Notes under the pieces: generated by a model
The model's database searches: none
Seen by the model: only the letters and a program-made list of their open reading frames with translations
What the model was told of the DNA's origin: nothing
Program-made: the position numbers and the translations under genes
Source of the DNA: Parazoarcus communis
GTDB taxonomy: Bacteria > Pseudomonadota > Gammaproteobacteria > Burkholderiales > Rhodocyclaceae
Assembly (NCBI RefSeq): GCF_003111645.1
Contig: NZ_CP022187.1
Span: forward strand, 310,001-374,000
Length of the DNA stretch: 64,000 bases
Direction of reading: 5' to 3'
Shown here: piece after piece, positions 37,603-45,781 of the stretch
Position numbering within the stretch: position 1 is the first letter of the stretch
Layout: every line of letters begins with the position of its first letter

Positions 37603-38151
37603 TCAGCGCTTGTCGAGGCGGTAGACCGTTTCCGGATTCATCTTTGTGCTCCACGGCAGGCCGCTGTTCTGCCAGCCGTTCTGCAGGCGGAAGCCCGCCT
37701 GAGCGCCTTCCTTGATCGCTGCGCCCTGAAAGCCGTTGATCACGTACCTTGCATTCGGGAACCCGTTTTCGCGCAGGAATGCTGCACTCGGTTCGCCACG
37801 CTCACTGCCGGAACGGCACATGGTGATGATTTCGGAGTCTGCGCCGAGGCCTCGCTTCTCCAGTTCTGCCTTGATCTGTGCGACGAAGTCGGGGTTCTGG
37901 TACAGGCGGAACACACCGCGCTTCTCGTTCCACTGCGTACGGTCGACGAGCATGAAGGGCACGTTAACATGCACTTCATCGGTGAAGCCGATGAACATGA
38001 TTTCAACCGGGTCGCGGACGTCGACGAACAGCAGGTTCTTTTCCTGGGCCTGAACCCGGGTATGGGTTTCTTCCGCGCTGATGCCGATGTCAAGTGCGTG
38101 TGCGCCCAGGCTCAGCAGGCTGAGCGAGCAGGCCAGCAATAGTTTTTTCAT
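37603..38151 (-). CDS. Exported rhodanese
   Basis: A 182-residue protein with a signal peptide (residues 1–19, LACSLSLLSLGAHA) and one rhodanese domain. It has LLFVDVRDPVEIMFIGF and the active-site loop MCRSGSERGEPSAAFLRENG with Cys112, so it should act on sulfane sulfur in the periplasm. The long frame up to 38394 overlaps the neighbouring membrane gene; ATG 38151 begins the leader. It is the last gene of a three-gene operon with a small membrane protein and a sulfide:quinone oxidoreductase-like flavoprotein. Confidence 0.88.
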   Translation of the reverse strand: MKKLLLACSLSLLSLGAHALDIGISAEETHTRVQAQEKNLLFVDVRDPVEIMFIGFTDEVHVNVPFMLVDRTQWNEKRGVFRLYQNPDFVAQIKAELEKRGLGADSEIITMCRSGSERGEPSAAFLRENGFPNARYVINGFQGAAIKEGAQAGFRLQNGWQNSGLPWSTKMNPETVYRLDKR

Positions 38152-38183
38152 GTTGATTTCCTCCTGGTTGATGAGGCAGGCGG

Positions 38184-38522
38184 TCAGCGCTGGCGGCGCA
38201 GGGTTGCGGCCAGCGGCAGCGTGAGCGCCGCAGCGACAGCACCAAAGCCTGCGGAAATGGCGAACAGGTTTGCCCAGTCCACCCAGTAACCCATGTTTTC
38301 GAATGAGGATTTCGTCATCCCCGGGGTGAGCAGAAAGGCGCCGATGAGTGCGATCAGGCCGACCCCAATCGCAGGCTTTACCGCGCCACACCACGCCGGG
38401 CGACCGCGCACGATCGCAATACCGAAGAGGATGATCAGAAGGGCTGCGACGCTGATGACGACGGGCAGATACATCAAGCCAAGCTCGAAGACGATATTCA
38501 TTGCAAGCCAGATTTCATACAT
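38184..38522 (-). CDS. Small membrane protein in the SQR operon
   Basis: A 112-residue protein not recognised. It has three hydrophobic helices: LPVVISVAALLIILFGIAIV, PAIGVGLIALIGAFLL and FAISAGFGAVAAALTLPLAA. An MYEIWLAMNIVFELGL start and a short basic tail (TLRRQR) frame them. It lies 12 bp after the flavoprotein and 32 bp before the rhodanese, so it is part of the same transcript. It could anchor or pass electrons or sulfur for its neighbours (inference). Confidence 0.65.
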   Translation of the reverse strand: MYEIWLAMNIVFELGLMYLPVVISVAALLIILFGIAIVRGRPAWCGAVKPAIGVGLIALIGAFLLTPGMTKSSFENMGYWVDWANLFAISAGFGAVAAALTLPLAATLRRQR

Positions 38523-38534
38523 GGTGCGTTCTCC

Positions 38535-39890
38535 TTATACCCGGCCTTTGGCGACCGCCATGTAGGCGGGCTTGAGCAGGCGGTATTTCATCAGCCAGGC
38601 AAAATAGCTGTCCTGCAGCGGGTCGATCATTGGCAGCGAGGGGGTCAGCCGGTTTTCGTAGTCAAACTCGACCAGCAGGGCCGCGCCTTCTCGAAGCAGC
38701 AGCGGGCAGGAGGTGTAACCGTCAAAGCGCTGCGACGGCTCGCGCCCGGCGATCACGTCCAGCAGGTTCTGGGCGACGAGTGGTGCGCTCTTCTTGATTG
38801 TTGCGGCGGTTTTCCCCTTGGGGGTGCCGTTGATGTCGCCAAGCCCGAACACGTTGGGGAAGCGACGATGACGCAGCGTCTCGCGATCGACTTCGAGCCA
38901 GCCGCCGGCGGCGAAACCCCCTTCTTTCCACGACAGGGGGCTGTTCCTGACGACGTCGGGCGCGCTCATCGGCGGTACAACGTGAATGAAGTCGTAGTCG
39001 ACTTCGGTGCGCTCGCCCTCCGGACTGGCGAAGGTGGCGCGCTGGGCGCCGATATCAACCGCGACCAGCTTGCTGTTGAACGTCACCGGGATGTCGAGCG
39101 CAGCCCAGCGTTTCAGCACTTCCTCGTTGATGCTGGGAACGCTGAAGACGTTACCGAGCGCGGAGTGAAACAGCACCTTCGAGCTGCTGCGCGTTCCAGA
39201 CTGCTTTAGGCGGTCGGCTACCATGAAGGTCATCTTCAAAGGCGCGCCGGCGCACTTGAGTGCAGTGGCAGGCAGGGTCATCAGCGCGGTTCCGCCTTTC
39301 TGGCGGAAGGCATCCATCGTTTTCCAGGTGGTCTGAGCTGCGTCCGGGCTGGGGTAGACGCTGGTCAGCCCGTTCTGGCCAATGGCCTTCACGTCCATGC
39401 CCTCGATCTGTTCAAAGTTCAGCTGCAGACCGGTGGCGACAACGAGATAGTCATAGCCGATGCGTTTTCCGCTCTCGGTCACCACTTCGTTGGCCTCGGG
39501 GTCAAACTCGGCGACCATCTCACGCACCCACTCGACGCCTGCCGGGATCAGGTCGGCATTGCGATCGCTGACTTTATCGACCGGCCAGATGCCTGTTGCG
39601 ACAAGCGTGTAGCCGGGCTGGTAGTTGTGAATTTCCTTGCGGTCGACGATGGTGATGCTCGCACCCTCAAGCTCGCGTGCAAGCCGGTTGGCGATTGCCA
39701 GACCGCCGAGGCCGCTCCCTGCAATGACGACGCGCGCAGATGTCTGCAGCGCAGCCTTCGACTCCGGTGATACGACCGACAACCCGACACCCGATGCAAG
39801 AGGCAGGCCGGTCATGCCCAGCAGCAGACGACGCCGTCCTGCGTCATGCTCATCTGCGGGTACCTGAATGGGGTGGTTCTTTGTGTTCAT
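38535..39890 (-). CDS. Sulfide:quinone oxidoreductase-like flavoprotein with Tat-type leader
   Basis: A 451-residue FAD-dependent oxidoreductase. After a twin-arginine leader (GRRRLLLGM, then a hydrophobic stretch) comes the FAD motif VVIAGSGLGGLAIANRLA, VVATGLQLNFEQIEG and FGLGDINGTPKGKTAATIKK. Two Cys match the redox pair of type II SQR/SQOR: Cys213 in LKCAGAPLK and Cys395 in GYTSCPLL, and the C-terminus (VEFDYEN...KYRLLKPAYMAVAKGR) resembles that group. It should oxidise sulfide to a sulfane sulfur and pass electrons to quinone. The leader predicts export, unlike most cytoplasm-facing SQR proteins. The downstream exported rhodanese fits a sulfide or persulfide pathway. A flavocytochrome c sulfide dehydrogenase flavoprotein is the main alternative. 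Confidence 0.85.
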   Translation of the reverse strand: MNTKNHPIQVPADEHDAGRRRLLLGMTGLPLASGVGLSVVSPESKAALQTSARVVIAGSGLGGLAIANRLARELEGASITIVDRKEIHNYQPGYTLVATGIWPVDKVSDRNADLIPAGVEWVREMVAEFDPEANEVVTESGKRIGYDYLVVATGLQLNFEQIEGMDVKAIGQNGLTSVYPSPDAAQTTWKTMDAFRQKGGTALMTLPATALKCAGAPLKMTFMVADRLKQSGTRSSSKVLFHSALGNVFSVPSINEEVLKRWAALDIPVTFNSKLVAVDIGAQRATFASPEGERTEVDYDFIHVVPPMSAPDVVRNSPLSWKEGGFAAGGWLEVDRETLRHRRFPNVFGLGDINGTPKGKTAATIKKSAPLVAQNLLDVIAGREPSQRFDGYTSCPLLLREGAALLVEFDYENRLTPSLPMIDPLQDSYFAWLMKYRLLKPAYMAVAKGRV

Positions 39891-40191
39891 ACGTCCTCTC
39901 CTCCTGTCCGGAAAACCAGCTTCATGCAGGACACAGGATCAGCCACGCACTGAAGTTGTTTATTATTATATAAGTAAATAATTATTAAACGCCTTATGCC
40001 GGATGCTTGTGTAACTTTGGTTACATGAACGCGGCGAACTGGAGATGCAGATTGAAGCGCCCGATCCTTGAAACGGCACCGGATTTCGAGGGCGTCCTTC
40101 TTGCGCAGGCTTGATGCGGTTGGGACGGGCGCTTGCAAGTGCCGTCGGGATGCCACGGAGCGGACAGAACGCGTCCGCGGTGGGGCGCTCC
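39891..40191. other. Intergenic region with the SQR operon promoter
   Basis: About 300 bp without a gene. The left half is strongly AT-rich (39959–39990) and holds the shared element described separately. The right half, up to the stop of the NarL-type regulator, is GC-rich with no convincing reading frame. Confidence 0.5.
39964..39978 (-). promoter_or_regulatory. AT-rich element with perfect -10 ahead of the SQR operon
   Basis: The top strand reads TATTATATAAGTAAA; the bottom strand has TATAAT at 39965–39970, 75 bp before the SQR-like start. It matches 14 of 15 bases of the element at 18103–18117 upstream of the other rhodanese operon. The surrounding TTATTAT...ATAATTATTAA is partly palindromic, as expected for a dimeric repressor site. 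Confidence 0.5.
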
Positions 40192-40836
40192 TCAGGGCGA
40201 GGTCAGGCCATTGCGAATCGCGTATTTCGTGAGCTCGGCAACGCTGTGAAGTTCAAGCTTGCGCATGATGTTGCGGCGGTGAACGTCCACCGTGCTCGTT
40301 GCAATGCACAGGTGGTCCGCGATCTCGGGCGAGGTGTGACCTTCGGCAAGCAGCTGCAGCACTTCGCGTTCGCGGCGCCCGAGTTTCTCGTTGTTGCGGA
40401 GATCCGCGGGCGCCTGGGTACGCACGCTGTCGACCAGGGTCGCGGCGGCTTCATTGCACAGGTAGGTGCGGCCCATTGATACCGCGCGGATAGCGCGCAG
40501 GAGTTCGTCCCGGCCCGCTGACTTGACCACATAGCCCGACGCGCCGGCGTCGAGCATCTGCAGCACGATTCGTCGATCCGAGTAGGTCGACAGGGCGACG
40601 ACCCGGATCTTCGGCTGTTCGGCCAACATGCTGCGTGTCGCCTCGATGCCGCCCATCACGGGCAGGCCAATGTCCATCAGCACGACGTCCGGGTGCAACT
40701 CACGGGCGAGCGTCAGTGCGTCCAGCCCGTCGCTGCATTCACCGACCAGTGCAATGTCGAGCTCGCGCTCAAGGACGACCTTGAGCGCTTCACGCAGTAT
40801 CTTGTGATCGTCTACCAGCAGGACTCGAATCGTCAT
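40192..40836 (-). CDS. NarL/FixJ-family response regulator
   Basis: A 214-residue regulator. The receiver domain starts MTIRVLLVDDHKILREAL, with the phosphoacceptor Asp in DVVLMDIGLPVMGG and Lys in YVVKSAG. The C-terminal LuxR-type helix-turn-helix (LGRREREVLQLLAEGHTSPEIA, quoted in part, then STVDVHRRNIMRKL) binds DNA. ATG 40836 begins the first strand of the receiver. It overlaps the end of the CheR–kinase gene by 47 bp and is its obvious partner, since NarL-type regulators pair with HisKA_3 kinases. The target genes are unknown. Confidence 0.92.
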   Translation of the reverse strand: MTIRVLLVDDHKILREALKVVLERELDIALVGECSDGLDALTLARELHPDVVLMDIGLPVMGGIEATRSMLAEQPKIRVVALSTYSDRRIVLQMLDAGASGYVVKSAGRDELLRAIRAVSMGRTYLCNEAAATLVDSVRTQAPADLRNNEKLGRREREVLQLLAEGHTSPEIADHLCIATSTVDVHRRNIMRKLELHSVAELTKYAIRNGLTSP

Positions 40837-43687
40837 CCTGTTGCCCCTCCCTGAGTGTCTGCCTTTTTCTTGCGGGGAATATGATCCTGATCGTGGCGCC
40901 AGCCCCCGGTCTGCTGCTGACTTCCATCTCGCCACCGATGAATTCAATGCGCTCCCTGACGCTGATGAGCCCGAAACCACTTTCGCCTGCCGGACAGGAC
41001 ACCGCCTTCTCGTAGTCGAAGCCCCGGCCCTGATCGGTTACCGTAATGGAGAGCCGGTCGCCCTCCTGGCGATGGCAGTCGATGCTGGCGAGGTTGGTGT
41101 CGGCGTGCTTGGACACGTTGATCAGCAACTCCCTGATGGCTCGGAAGATGGTCGTGCGTGCGGGCTCTTCCAGAACGGGCAGGTCGTCCTCGCGCTCGAT
41201 GTGGACCGCCAGTCCGTACAGACGCTCCATCTCCTCGCTCAGCCATTCGAGTGCCGGTACCAGACCCAGGGTGCCCAGAATCGGTGGGCTGAGGTGCAGC
41301 ATCAGGGAGCGAACCGAGCGATGCGCCTGGTCGATGAGCTCCTCCATCTCCGACAGTGCTGCCTTGAGTACGCCCCGTCGCTCGCTGCCCTCGAGGGATG
41401 TGAGCTTGATCTTCACGATGGCCAGGGTCTGGGCAAGGTCGTCGTGCAGGTCCCGCGCCAGCAGCCGGCGTTCCCGCTCTTCACTCAATGCCAGCTCGGC
41501 CATCAGGGTCCGCAACTGCGCAGTGCGCTCGCGAACACGCCTCTCGAGCGAGGTCGCCATCGTGCGCATCGCAGCGGTGGCCTGTTCGGAGGAAATCCTG
41601 GCCTCGGTCACGTCGCTGTACGTCATCACGACGCCCTCGATGTGATGGCTCTCGGTGCGGTAGGGAATGATGCGACGCAGGTACCAGTGCTCGTCACGCG
41701 ATCTGAACTCGGTCTGAACCGGCTGCAGGGTTTTCAGCACCTGCTGGGCTTCTTCGACAATGCCGGTGCCGAGCCCGTCAGAAGAAAAATCCGTTATCGG
41801 GCGGCCAACGTCGGTCGCGATGATGTTGCCGACGGCCTCCATGCCCGGGGTCAGCCACTTGATGCGAAATCCATGGTCGAGGCAGATGGTGGCGATCTCA
41901 CTGCTGGCCAGCAGATTGCGAATGTCGGCGTTGCTCGTCTGAAGCTCTGTGACCTTTTCCTGCAGTGTGCGGTTGGTGGCGTTCAGCGTGTCGTTGAGCG
42001 ACTTCAGTCCGTCCCTTGATATCTCGAGTTCTTCATTCGCGGACTGCAGTTCCGCGTTCATCGCGGCAACTTCCTCGTTGGAGACCTGCAGCTCATGGTT
42101 GGACGTTGTCAGTTGCTCGATCACGCTCTGCAGGTCATCGCGGGTGGCGCGCAGTTCGTCTTCCAGCTGTTTTACCTGCGGGTCGCCAGTCTTTTTGCCG
42201 CTCGCCGGTGGATTGCCCGCGTTCTCGAACACGACCAGCAGATACCGGCAGTCGCCTCCGTCGGGCTCCGTAACCGGGACGACGCTGAAACGCACCTGCC
42301 GGTAGCCGTGGGCCTCGCGTATGCGCGCATCGTCGACAGTGACCGTCGTTCTCTGCTTGAGCGCCTGCCTGAGCGCGCATCCAAGCCGTGACCGAAGGCC
42401 TTCACGGGCTTGAGCGAGCAGGTCGAGGGTTGGTGCGCCGCGGGGCATCTGCAGGAAGTGCTCTGTCGGGCCGCAGAAATAGCATGTTTCGAAGCTGGTG
42501 CTGACCAGCACGGCCGTGGGCGGAAAATGCGCCTGCAGCAGTCTGCGGGTCAGGCTCGCCACGTCATCGTCCCGCGACGCGGACGGCCTGGCGTCGGGTA
42601 CGGTCACAGACCAGCTGTCCGGTTTAGTGGGCATGGGCACACCTGAAGTCTTGCAGCGATCCCGGTGACGGTAGATGCGCCATTTTCTGGAAACCGGCAC
42701 GAACAGATCCGTGTGCCGGCCAGGGGTTTCTGCGCAGCCGAGAAAGAGATGGCCGCCTGGGTTCAAGGCAAAGTCAAACGATGAAAAGAGCGCCTGCCGG
42801 GTGCTGTCATCAAGGTAGATCAGCAGGTTGCGACAACAGATCAGGTCCACCCTGGATATGGGCGGATCGCTGATGACATTCTGCACGCCGAAGACCACGC
42901 AGTCGCGCACTTCCGTGCGCAGCTGATAACGGCCATCCGGGTCGCACGGGACGAAGTAGCGCGCCAGGTACGCTGCGGCGACATGATCCTTTATCTCGTC
43001 AGGATAGATCCCGCGGCGCCCATATTGCAGGGCTGCATCGTTGATGTCGGTGGCGAACACCTGAAGCGGGCAGTGTTTCTTCGCACGACGCAGCGCGTCG
43101 AGGATCAGGATCGCGACCGAATAGGCTTCTTCACCCGTAGAACAGGCGGGCACCCAGACCCGGATCGCTTTGCCTGCCACCGCGGCCTCGATCATTGGCG
43201 CAAGGACGTCGGTGTCGAGCACCTTCCATGCTTCGGGGTCGCGGAAGAACACGGAGACTCCGATCAGCAGCACCTTGAACAGCGCTTCCGCTTCACCCGG
43301 GTCCGAATCGAGCATGCGTACATAGTCCGGGAGCGCATGCAGGGCATGCAGCGCCATGCGGTGGCGGATATGGCTGATCAGCATGTCCTGCCTGAACTGG
43401 CCGAAATTGCAGTCATGACGCCGGCGGATCAGATCGAGAATCCGATCCAGACATGCGCGATCATCCCAACCGGGCGGGACGGAGGGGGATCCCGTTTGAG
43501 CGGACTGTGCTGTGCGCGCAGCCTGGGCGTTCGCGGCAGAGCGGGCGCTGGTCGAAATGGTGAACGAAGGTGCAAACGGCGGTCTGCCGTCCCCATCCTG
43601 CCGGCGTCGTGCGGATGTGACGCCATCGTGCGCTGCCTTTGCTGTGGGTAGCGAGGCGGCAGAGGGCGCTGTGTTGTTGTTTGTCAC
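40790..43687 (-). CDS. CheR methyltransferase–PAS–histidine kinase fusion
   Basis: A 965-residue cytoplasmic fusion. The N-terminal half holds a CheR domain: N-terminal helices LISHIRHRMALHALHALPDY, the SAM motif VWVPACSTGEEAYSVAILI, FATDINDAALQYGRRGIY and VDLICCRNLLIYL. Next come a PAS-like region, a coiled coil (about residues 480–570, the NEEVAAMNAELQSANEELE motif), a second PAS (ATICLDHGFRIKWLTPGM), a HisKA_3 dimerisation domain with phosphoacceptor His in LLARDLHDDLAQTL, and an ATPase domain with GSGFGLISVRERIEFIGGEM. No CheB domain is fused. A GTG at 43687 with GGAAGGGA upstream is preferred to the ATG at 43723. It likely phosphorylates the downstream NarL-type regulator. Confidence 0.9.
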   Translation of the reverse strand: MTNNNTAPSAASLPTAKAAHDGVTSARRRQDGDGRPPFAPSFTISTSARSAANAQAARTAQSAQTGSPSVPPGWDDRACLDRILDLIRRRHDCNFGQFRQDMLISHIRHRMALHALHALPDYVRMLDSDPGEAEALFKVLLIGVSVFFRDPEAWKVLDTDVLAPMIEAAVAGKAIRVWVPACSTGEEAYSVAILILDALRRAKKHCPLQVFATDINDAALQYGRRGIYPDEIKDHVAAAYLARYFVPCDPDGRYQLRTEVRDCVVFGVQNVISDPPISRVDLICCRNLLIYLDDSTRQALFSSFDFALNPGGHLFLGCAETPGRHTDLFVPVSRKWRIYRHRDRCKTSGVPMPTKPDSWSVTVPDARPSASRDDDVASLTRRLLQAHFPPTAVLVSTSFETCYFCGPTEHFLQMPRGAPTLDLLAQAREGLRSRLGCALRQALKQRTTVTVDDARIREAHGYRQVRFSVVPVTEPDGGDCRYLLVVFENAGNPPASGKKTGDPQVKQLEDELRATRDDLQSVIEQLTTSNHELQVSNEEVAAMNAELQSANEELEISRDGLKSLNDTLNATNRTLQEKVTELQTSNADIRNLLASSEIATICLDHGFRIKWLTPGMEAVGNIIATDVGRPITDFSSDGLGTGIVEEAQQVLKTLQPVQTEFRSRDEHWYLRRIIPYRTESHHIEGVVMTYSDVTEARISSEQATAAMRTMATSLERRVRERTAQLRTLMAELALSEERERRLLARDLHDDLAQTLAIVKIKLTSLEGSERRGVLKAALSEMEELIDQAHRSVRSLMLHLSPPILGTLGLVPALEWLSEEMERLYGLAVHIEREDDLPVLEEPARTTIFRAIRELLINVSKHADTNLASIDCHRQEGDRLSITVTDQGRGFDYEKAVSCPAGESGFGLISVRERIEFIGGEMEVSSRPGAGATIRIIFPARKRQTLREGQQDDDSSPAGRRSQDTA

Positions 43688-43723
43688 CCGGAGTCCCTTC
43701 CTGCGCTGGTCTGTTATGCGCAT

Positions 43724-44249
43724 GAATCGCGACGCGGGCGATGCATGTGCTTGCGCTTATTCAACGAAAGTAACAAATCCAGACAAATAGCGCAGTACCT
43801 GAAATCAGGTAGCGCTTTTTCGGCCGGATTCGGACGTGCGCAGAGCCGCGTGCAGCAATCCGTGCTGCGATTTTCGCCTTGGGCTGGATGAGAGGCAGCT
43901 CGTCCCGCAACGCAGGTTTGGCGCGTGGGGACCGGGTTTGAGCACACTGCCGGTTGCCGTTGCAGATGATTTCGGCATGGCTTGCGGTCTCATGCCATGC
44001 AGGCATTGCCGCGGCGAGGACGAGGCGCAGCGCTTGAAGGGGCTGGCGCTCACTACCATCGTCCCGGTAGCCCGTATTCGACGATTCAGGTATTACCCGG
44101 GTCGGCAATGCACCGTAAGGTGAAGCTGACGGCGAGCCTGCGGGCGAGCACGCGCCACGGGGCGCCAAGCCTGCAAGGATGGGAGAGATCGGCCTGAGAC
44201 CGGTTCATGTCCCATATGGGTCCGTCCGCGGACAATGGGAGGTGAGCTC
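43724..44249. other. Apparent non-coding region
   Basis: About 525 bp with no supported gene. It contains the hairpin at 43789–43820 and, on the bottom strand, an open frame (43761–44168) whose middle looks like a leader, but with no usable start. Confidence 0.45.
43789..43820 (+). terminator. Hairpin with T-run, no gene upstream
   Basis: AGCGC/GCGCT and TACCTGA/TCAGGTA pair into one stem with an AG bulge and a two-base loop, followed by five T on the top strand. It looks like a rho-independent terminator, but no top-strand gene precedes it; the upstream gene is on the bottom strand. It could end an unseen small RNA or fold in the 5' leader of the kinase transcript. Confidence 0.55.
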
Positions 44250-44666
44250 ATGCGTTACGGAAAACGGTTGTTGAGGCTGCTGAAGGCGGGGCCCGCTCAG
44301 GTACTTGAGGCAGGGTGTCTGATGCGCGACAGTTCGCGTGTCGATGGTGCTGATCATGTGGCATCCGGACGGACTTCGATCAGGCAGGGCTTGGTGGTGC
44401 TGACATGCAGTTTCGCTCTCCTGGCAGGGCAGGCTGGTGCAGTGATCGCCAGCCTTGACGTGCCGCCCGCCGAGTCGTGTGGGCCGGAACATGCGGCGGA
44501 TGACCCCACGCGTGAGAAGGCGCCCGGGAGCGGGACGCAATGCCCGGCCCAGACTGCGGAGCCAATACCAGCGCCGACGCAAACTCCGAAAGATGTTGAG
44601 GAAGGGCGGCGCGTGGGCATGCTGATGCTCTTCCTGCACATGATCGGCGGCAGCAGGACGCAATGA
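44250..44666 (+). CDS. Hypothetical protein with one hydrophobic segment
   Basis: A 138-residue frame not recognised. A strong GGGAGGTGA site precedes ATG 44250. It has a basic N-terminus (MRYGKRLLRLLKAG), a hydrophobic segment (LVVLTCSFALLAGQAGAVIASL, quoted in part near residues 45–65), a Pro/Glu/Thr-rich middle with two cysteines and a short hydrophobic C-terminus (GMLMLFLHMIGG). It may be an exported or single-pass membrane protein. Codon use looks less biased than in neighbours, so it is only a moderate call. Confidence 0.45.
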   Translation: MRYGKRLLRLLKAGPAQVLEAGCLMRDSSRVDGADHVASGRTSIRQGLVVLTCSFALLAGQAGAVIASLDVPPAESCGPEHAADDPTREKAPGSGTQCPAQTAEPIPAPTQTPKDVEEGRRVGMLMLFLHMIGGSRTQ

Positions 44667-44692
44667 GCTTCAGTGACGTCTTGCGGTGAGCG

Positions 44693-44947
44693 TTACTCCC
44701 ACGCCCAGCTGTCTGCGGGAATCTTGAGAAAGACCTCTTCATCGGCGGCTGTGCTTGCCGAGAGCTCAAGCACGCCGCCTTCCTTGACACGCGCCCGCGT
44801 GCCGACCGCGTCGAGCAGTCCGGTCATTGTCGATGGACGCCGCACTGTCGTCGGCAGCCACCCGAAGTGCTCGCCCAGCAGCCCCAGCCAGGCGTCGAGC
44901 GATGGTTCGGACAGGCGGACGAGCTTGATGTCGATCTCACTGGTCAT
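44693..44947 (-). CDS. Small protein of unknown function
   Basis: An 84-residue acidic soluble protein not recognised (SLDAWLGLLGEHFGWLPTTV, then GVLELSASTAADEEVFLKIP). The frame is open to 45067, which would give 124 residues, but that ATG lies inside the hairpin at 45060–45085, so ATG 44947 is slightly preferred. No convincing ribosome site is visible for either. It is on the same strand as, and downstream of, the octaheme cytochrome operon, separated from it by two strong hairpins. Confidence 0.45.
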   Translation of the reverse strand: MTSEIDIKLVRLSEPSLDAWLGLLGEHFGWLPTTVRRPSTMTGLLDAVGTRARVKEGGVLELSASTAADEEVFLKIPADSWAWE

Positions 44948-45059
44948 GGTGTTCAAGGCAGGTGACAGGCGTTCGATGCCCGCGCAGGTGTGCGGGCTGA
45001 AAACAGCGGCTAGTTGGTTGGCTGTAAAAAAATACAGTATTTCGCTGTCGACTGCAATT

Positions 45060-45085
45060 CCCGGCATCTTCAGTCCGATGCCGGG
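45060..45085. terminator. Perfect 9-bp hairpin downstream of the cytochrome operon
   Basis: CCCGGCATC and GATGCCGGG form a perfect stem around an eight-base loop. It is the distal member of a hairpin pair after the cytochrome b gene. No long T-run follows. Confidence 0.45.
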
Positions 45086-45091
45086 CGTGAA

Positions 45092-45142
45092 AGCGCACTC
45101 GCCCCGGCGGAAAGACGAAGCTTCTGCCGGGGCGAGTGCGCT
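45092..45142. terminator. Perfect 16-bp hairpin after the octaheme cytochrome operon
   Basis: AGCGCACTCGCCCCGG at 45092–45107 pairs exactly with 45127–45142 around a 19-base loop. It lies 27 bp after the cytochrome b stop on the bottom strand and is followed there by TTTC. It probably ends or stabilises that transcript. Confidence 0.6.
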
Positions 45143-45169
45143 TGCGCGGGAATGGCTGCCGCCACAGGG

Positions 45170-45781
45170 TCAATGTGGCTGGTCGGACTCCTCCCATCCC
45201 GTGATCATGGCCTTGATGTGGGCGAAGACCGTATGTCCGGTGGTGGTGAGATAGACGTGGATGAAGAAGAAGGCCGTGATCATGAAGGCCCCGATCGTAT
45301 GCGCCAGCGCAACCGACTCGAGCGACAGGTATTGCGCCAGACCAAGCTGCCCCCAGTTGCCGTAGAACAGATACAGCAGGCCCGACACCCAGATCAGCGG
45401 TGAGATGAAGGCCAGCAAGGCCAGGTAGGCCAGGCGCTGCAAGGGGTTGTGCTTGTGGCGCGCCGTCTTGTGGAAGGGGTGCGGGCTGTTTCTGAAGATC
45501 CCGATGGTGTAGTAGTTGACCATCGCCAGCACGTTCTTCATCGATGGAAGGTACTGCCGCCATTCGCCCGTCGTGAACTGCCAGAAGATGGTGAAGGCCC
45601 ACAGTAACAGCAGCGACCATGCGGCCACGGTGTGCACGCTCACGGCCTTGCCAAAGCCGAGCAGCGCGTAGCTGCCGTGTATCTCGAAACCGGTGATCAT
45701 CATGATGATGATCAGCGCAGCCTGCGACCAGTGCCAGAACCGTTCATAGCGCTTGTAGATGTAGATGCGTCCGGTGCTCAT
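45170..45781 (-). CDS. Cytochrome b561-type membrane subunit, partner of the octaheme cytochrome
   Basis: A 203-residue protein with four membrane helices. The first carries a heme-ligand His in RYERFWHWSQAALIIIMMITGFEIHG (in parts), with others in AVSVHTVAAWSLLLLWA and VALAHTIGAFMITAFFFIHVY. It resembles di-heme cytochrome b subunits of hydrogenases and formate dehydrogenases. Its ATG overlaps the octaheme cytochrome stop, so it is the natural quinol-oxidising membrane partner that feeds electrons to the periplasmic enzyme (inference). Confidence 0.85.
   Translation of the reverse strand: MSTGRIYIYKRYERFWHWSQAALIIIMMITGFEIHGSYALLGFGKAVSVHTVAAWSLLLLWAFTIFWQFTTGEWRQYLPSMKNVLAMVNYYTIGIFRNSPHPFHKTARHKHNPLQRLAYLALLAFISPLIWVSGLLYLFYGNWGQLGLAQYLSLESVALAHTIGAFMITAFFFIHVYLTTTGHTVFAHIKAMITGWEESDQPH

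Noticed and set aside
43761-44168. 135-residue bottom-strand frame with a leader-like segment ending ETASHA
   Set aside because: No ATG or GTG with a ribosome site is correctly placed before the leader-like part, and the frame runs through the hairpin at 43789–43820.
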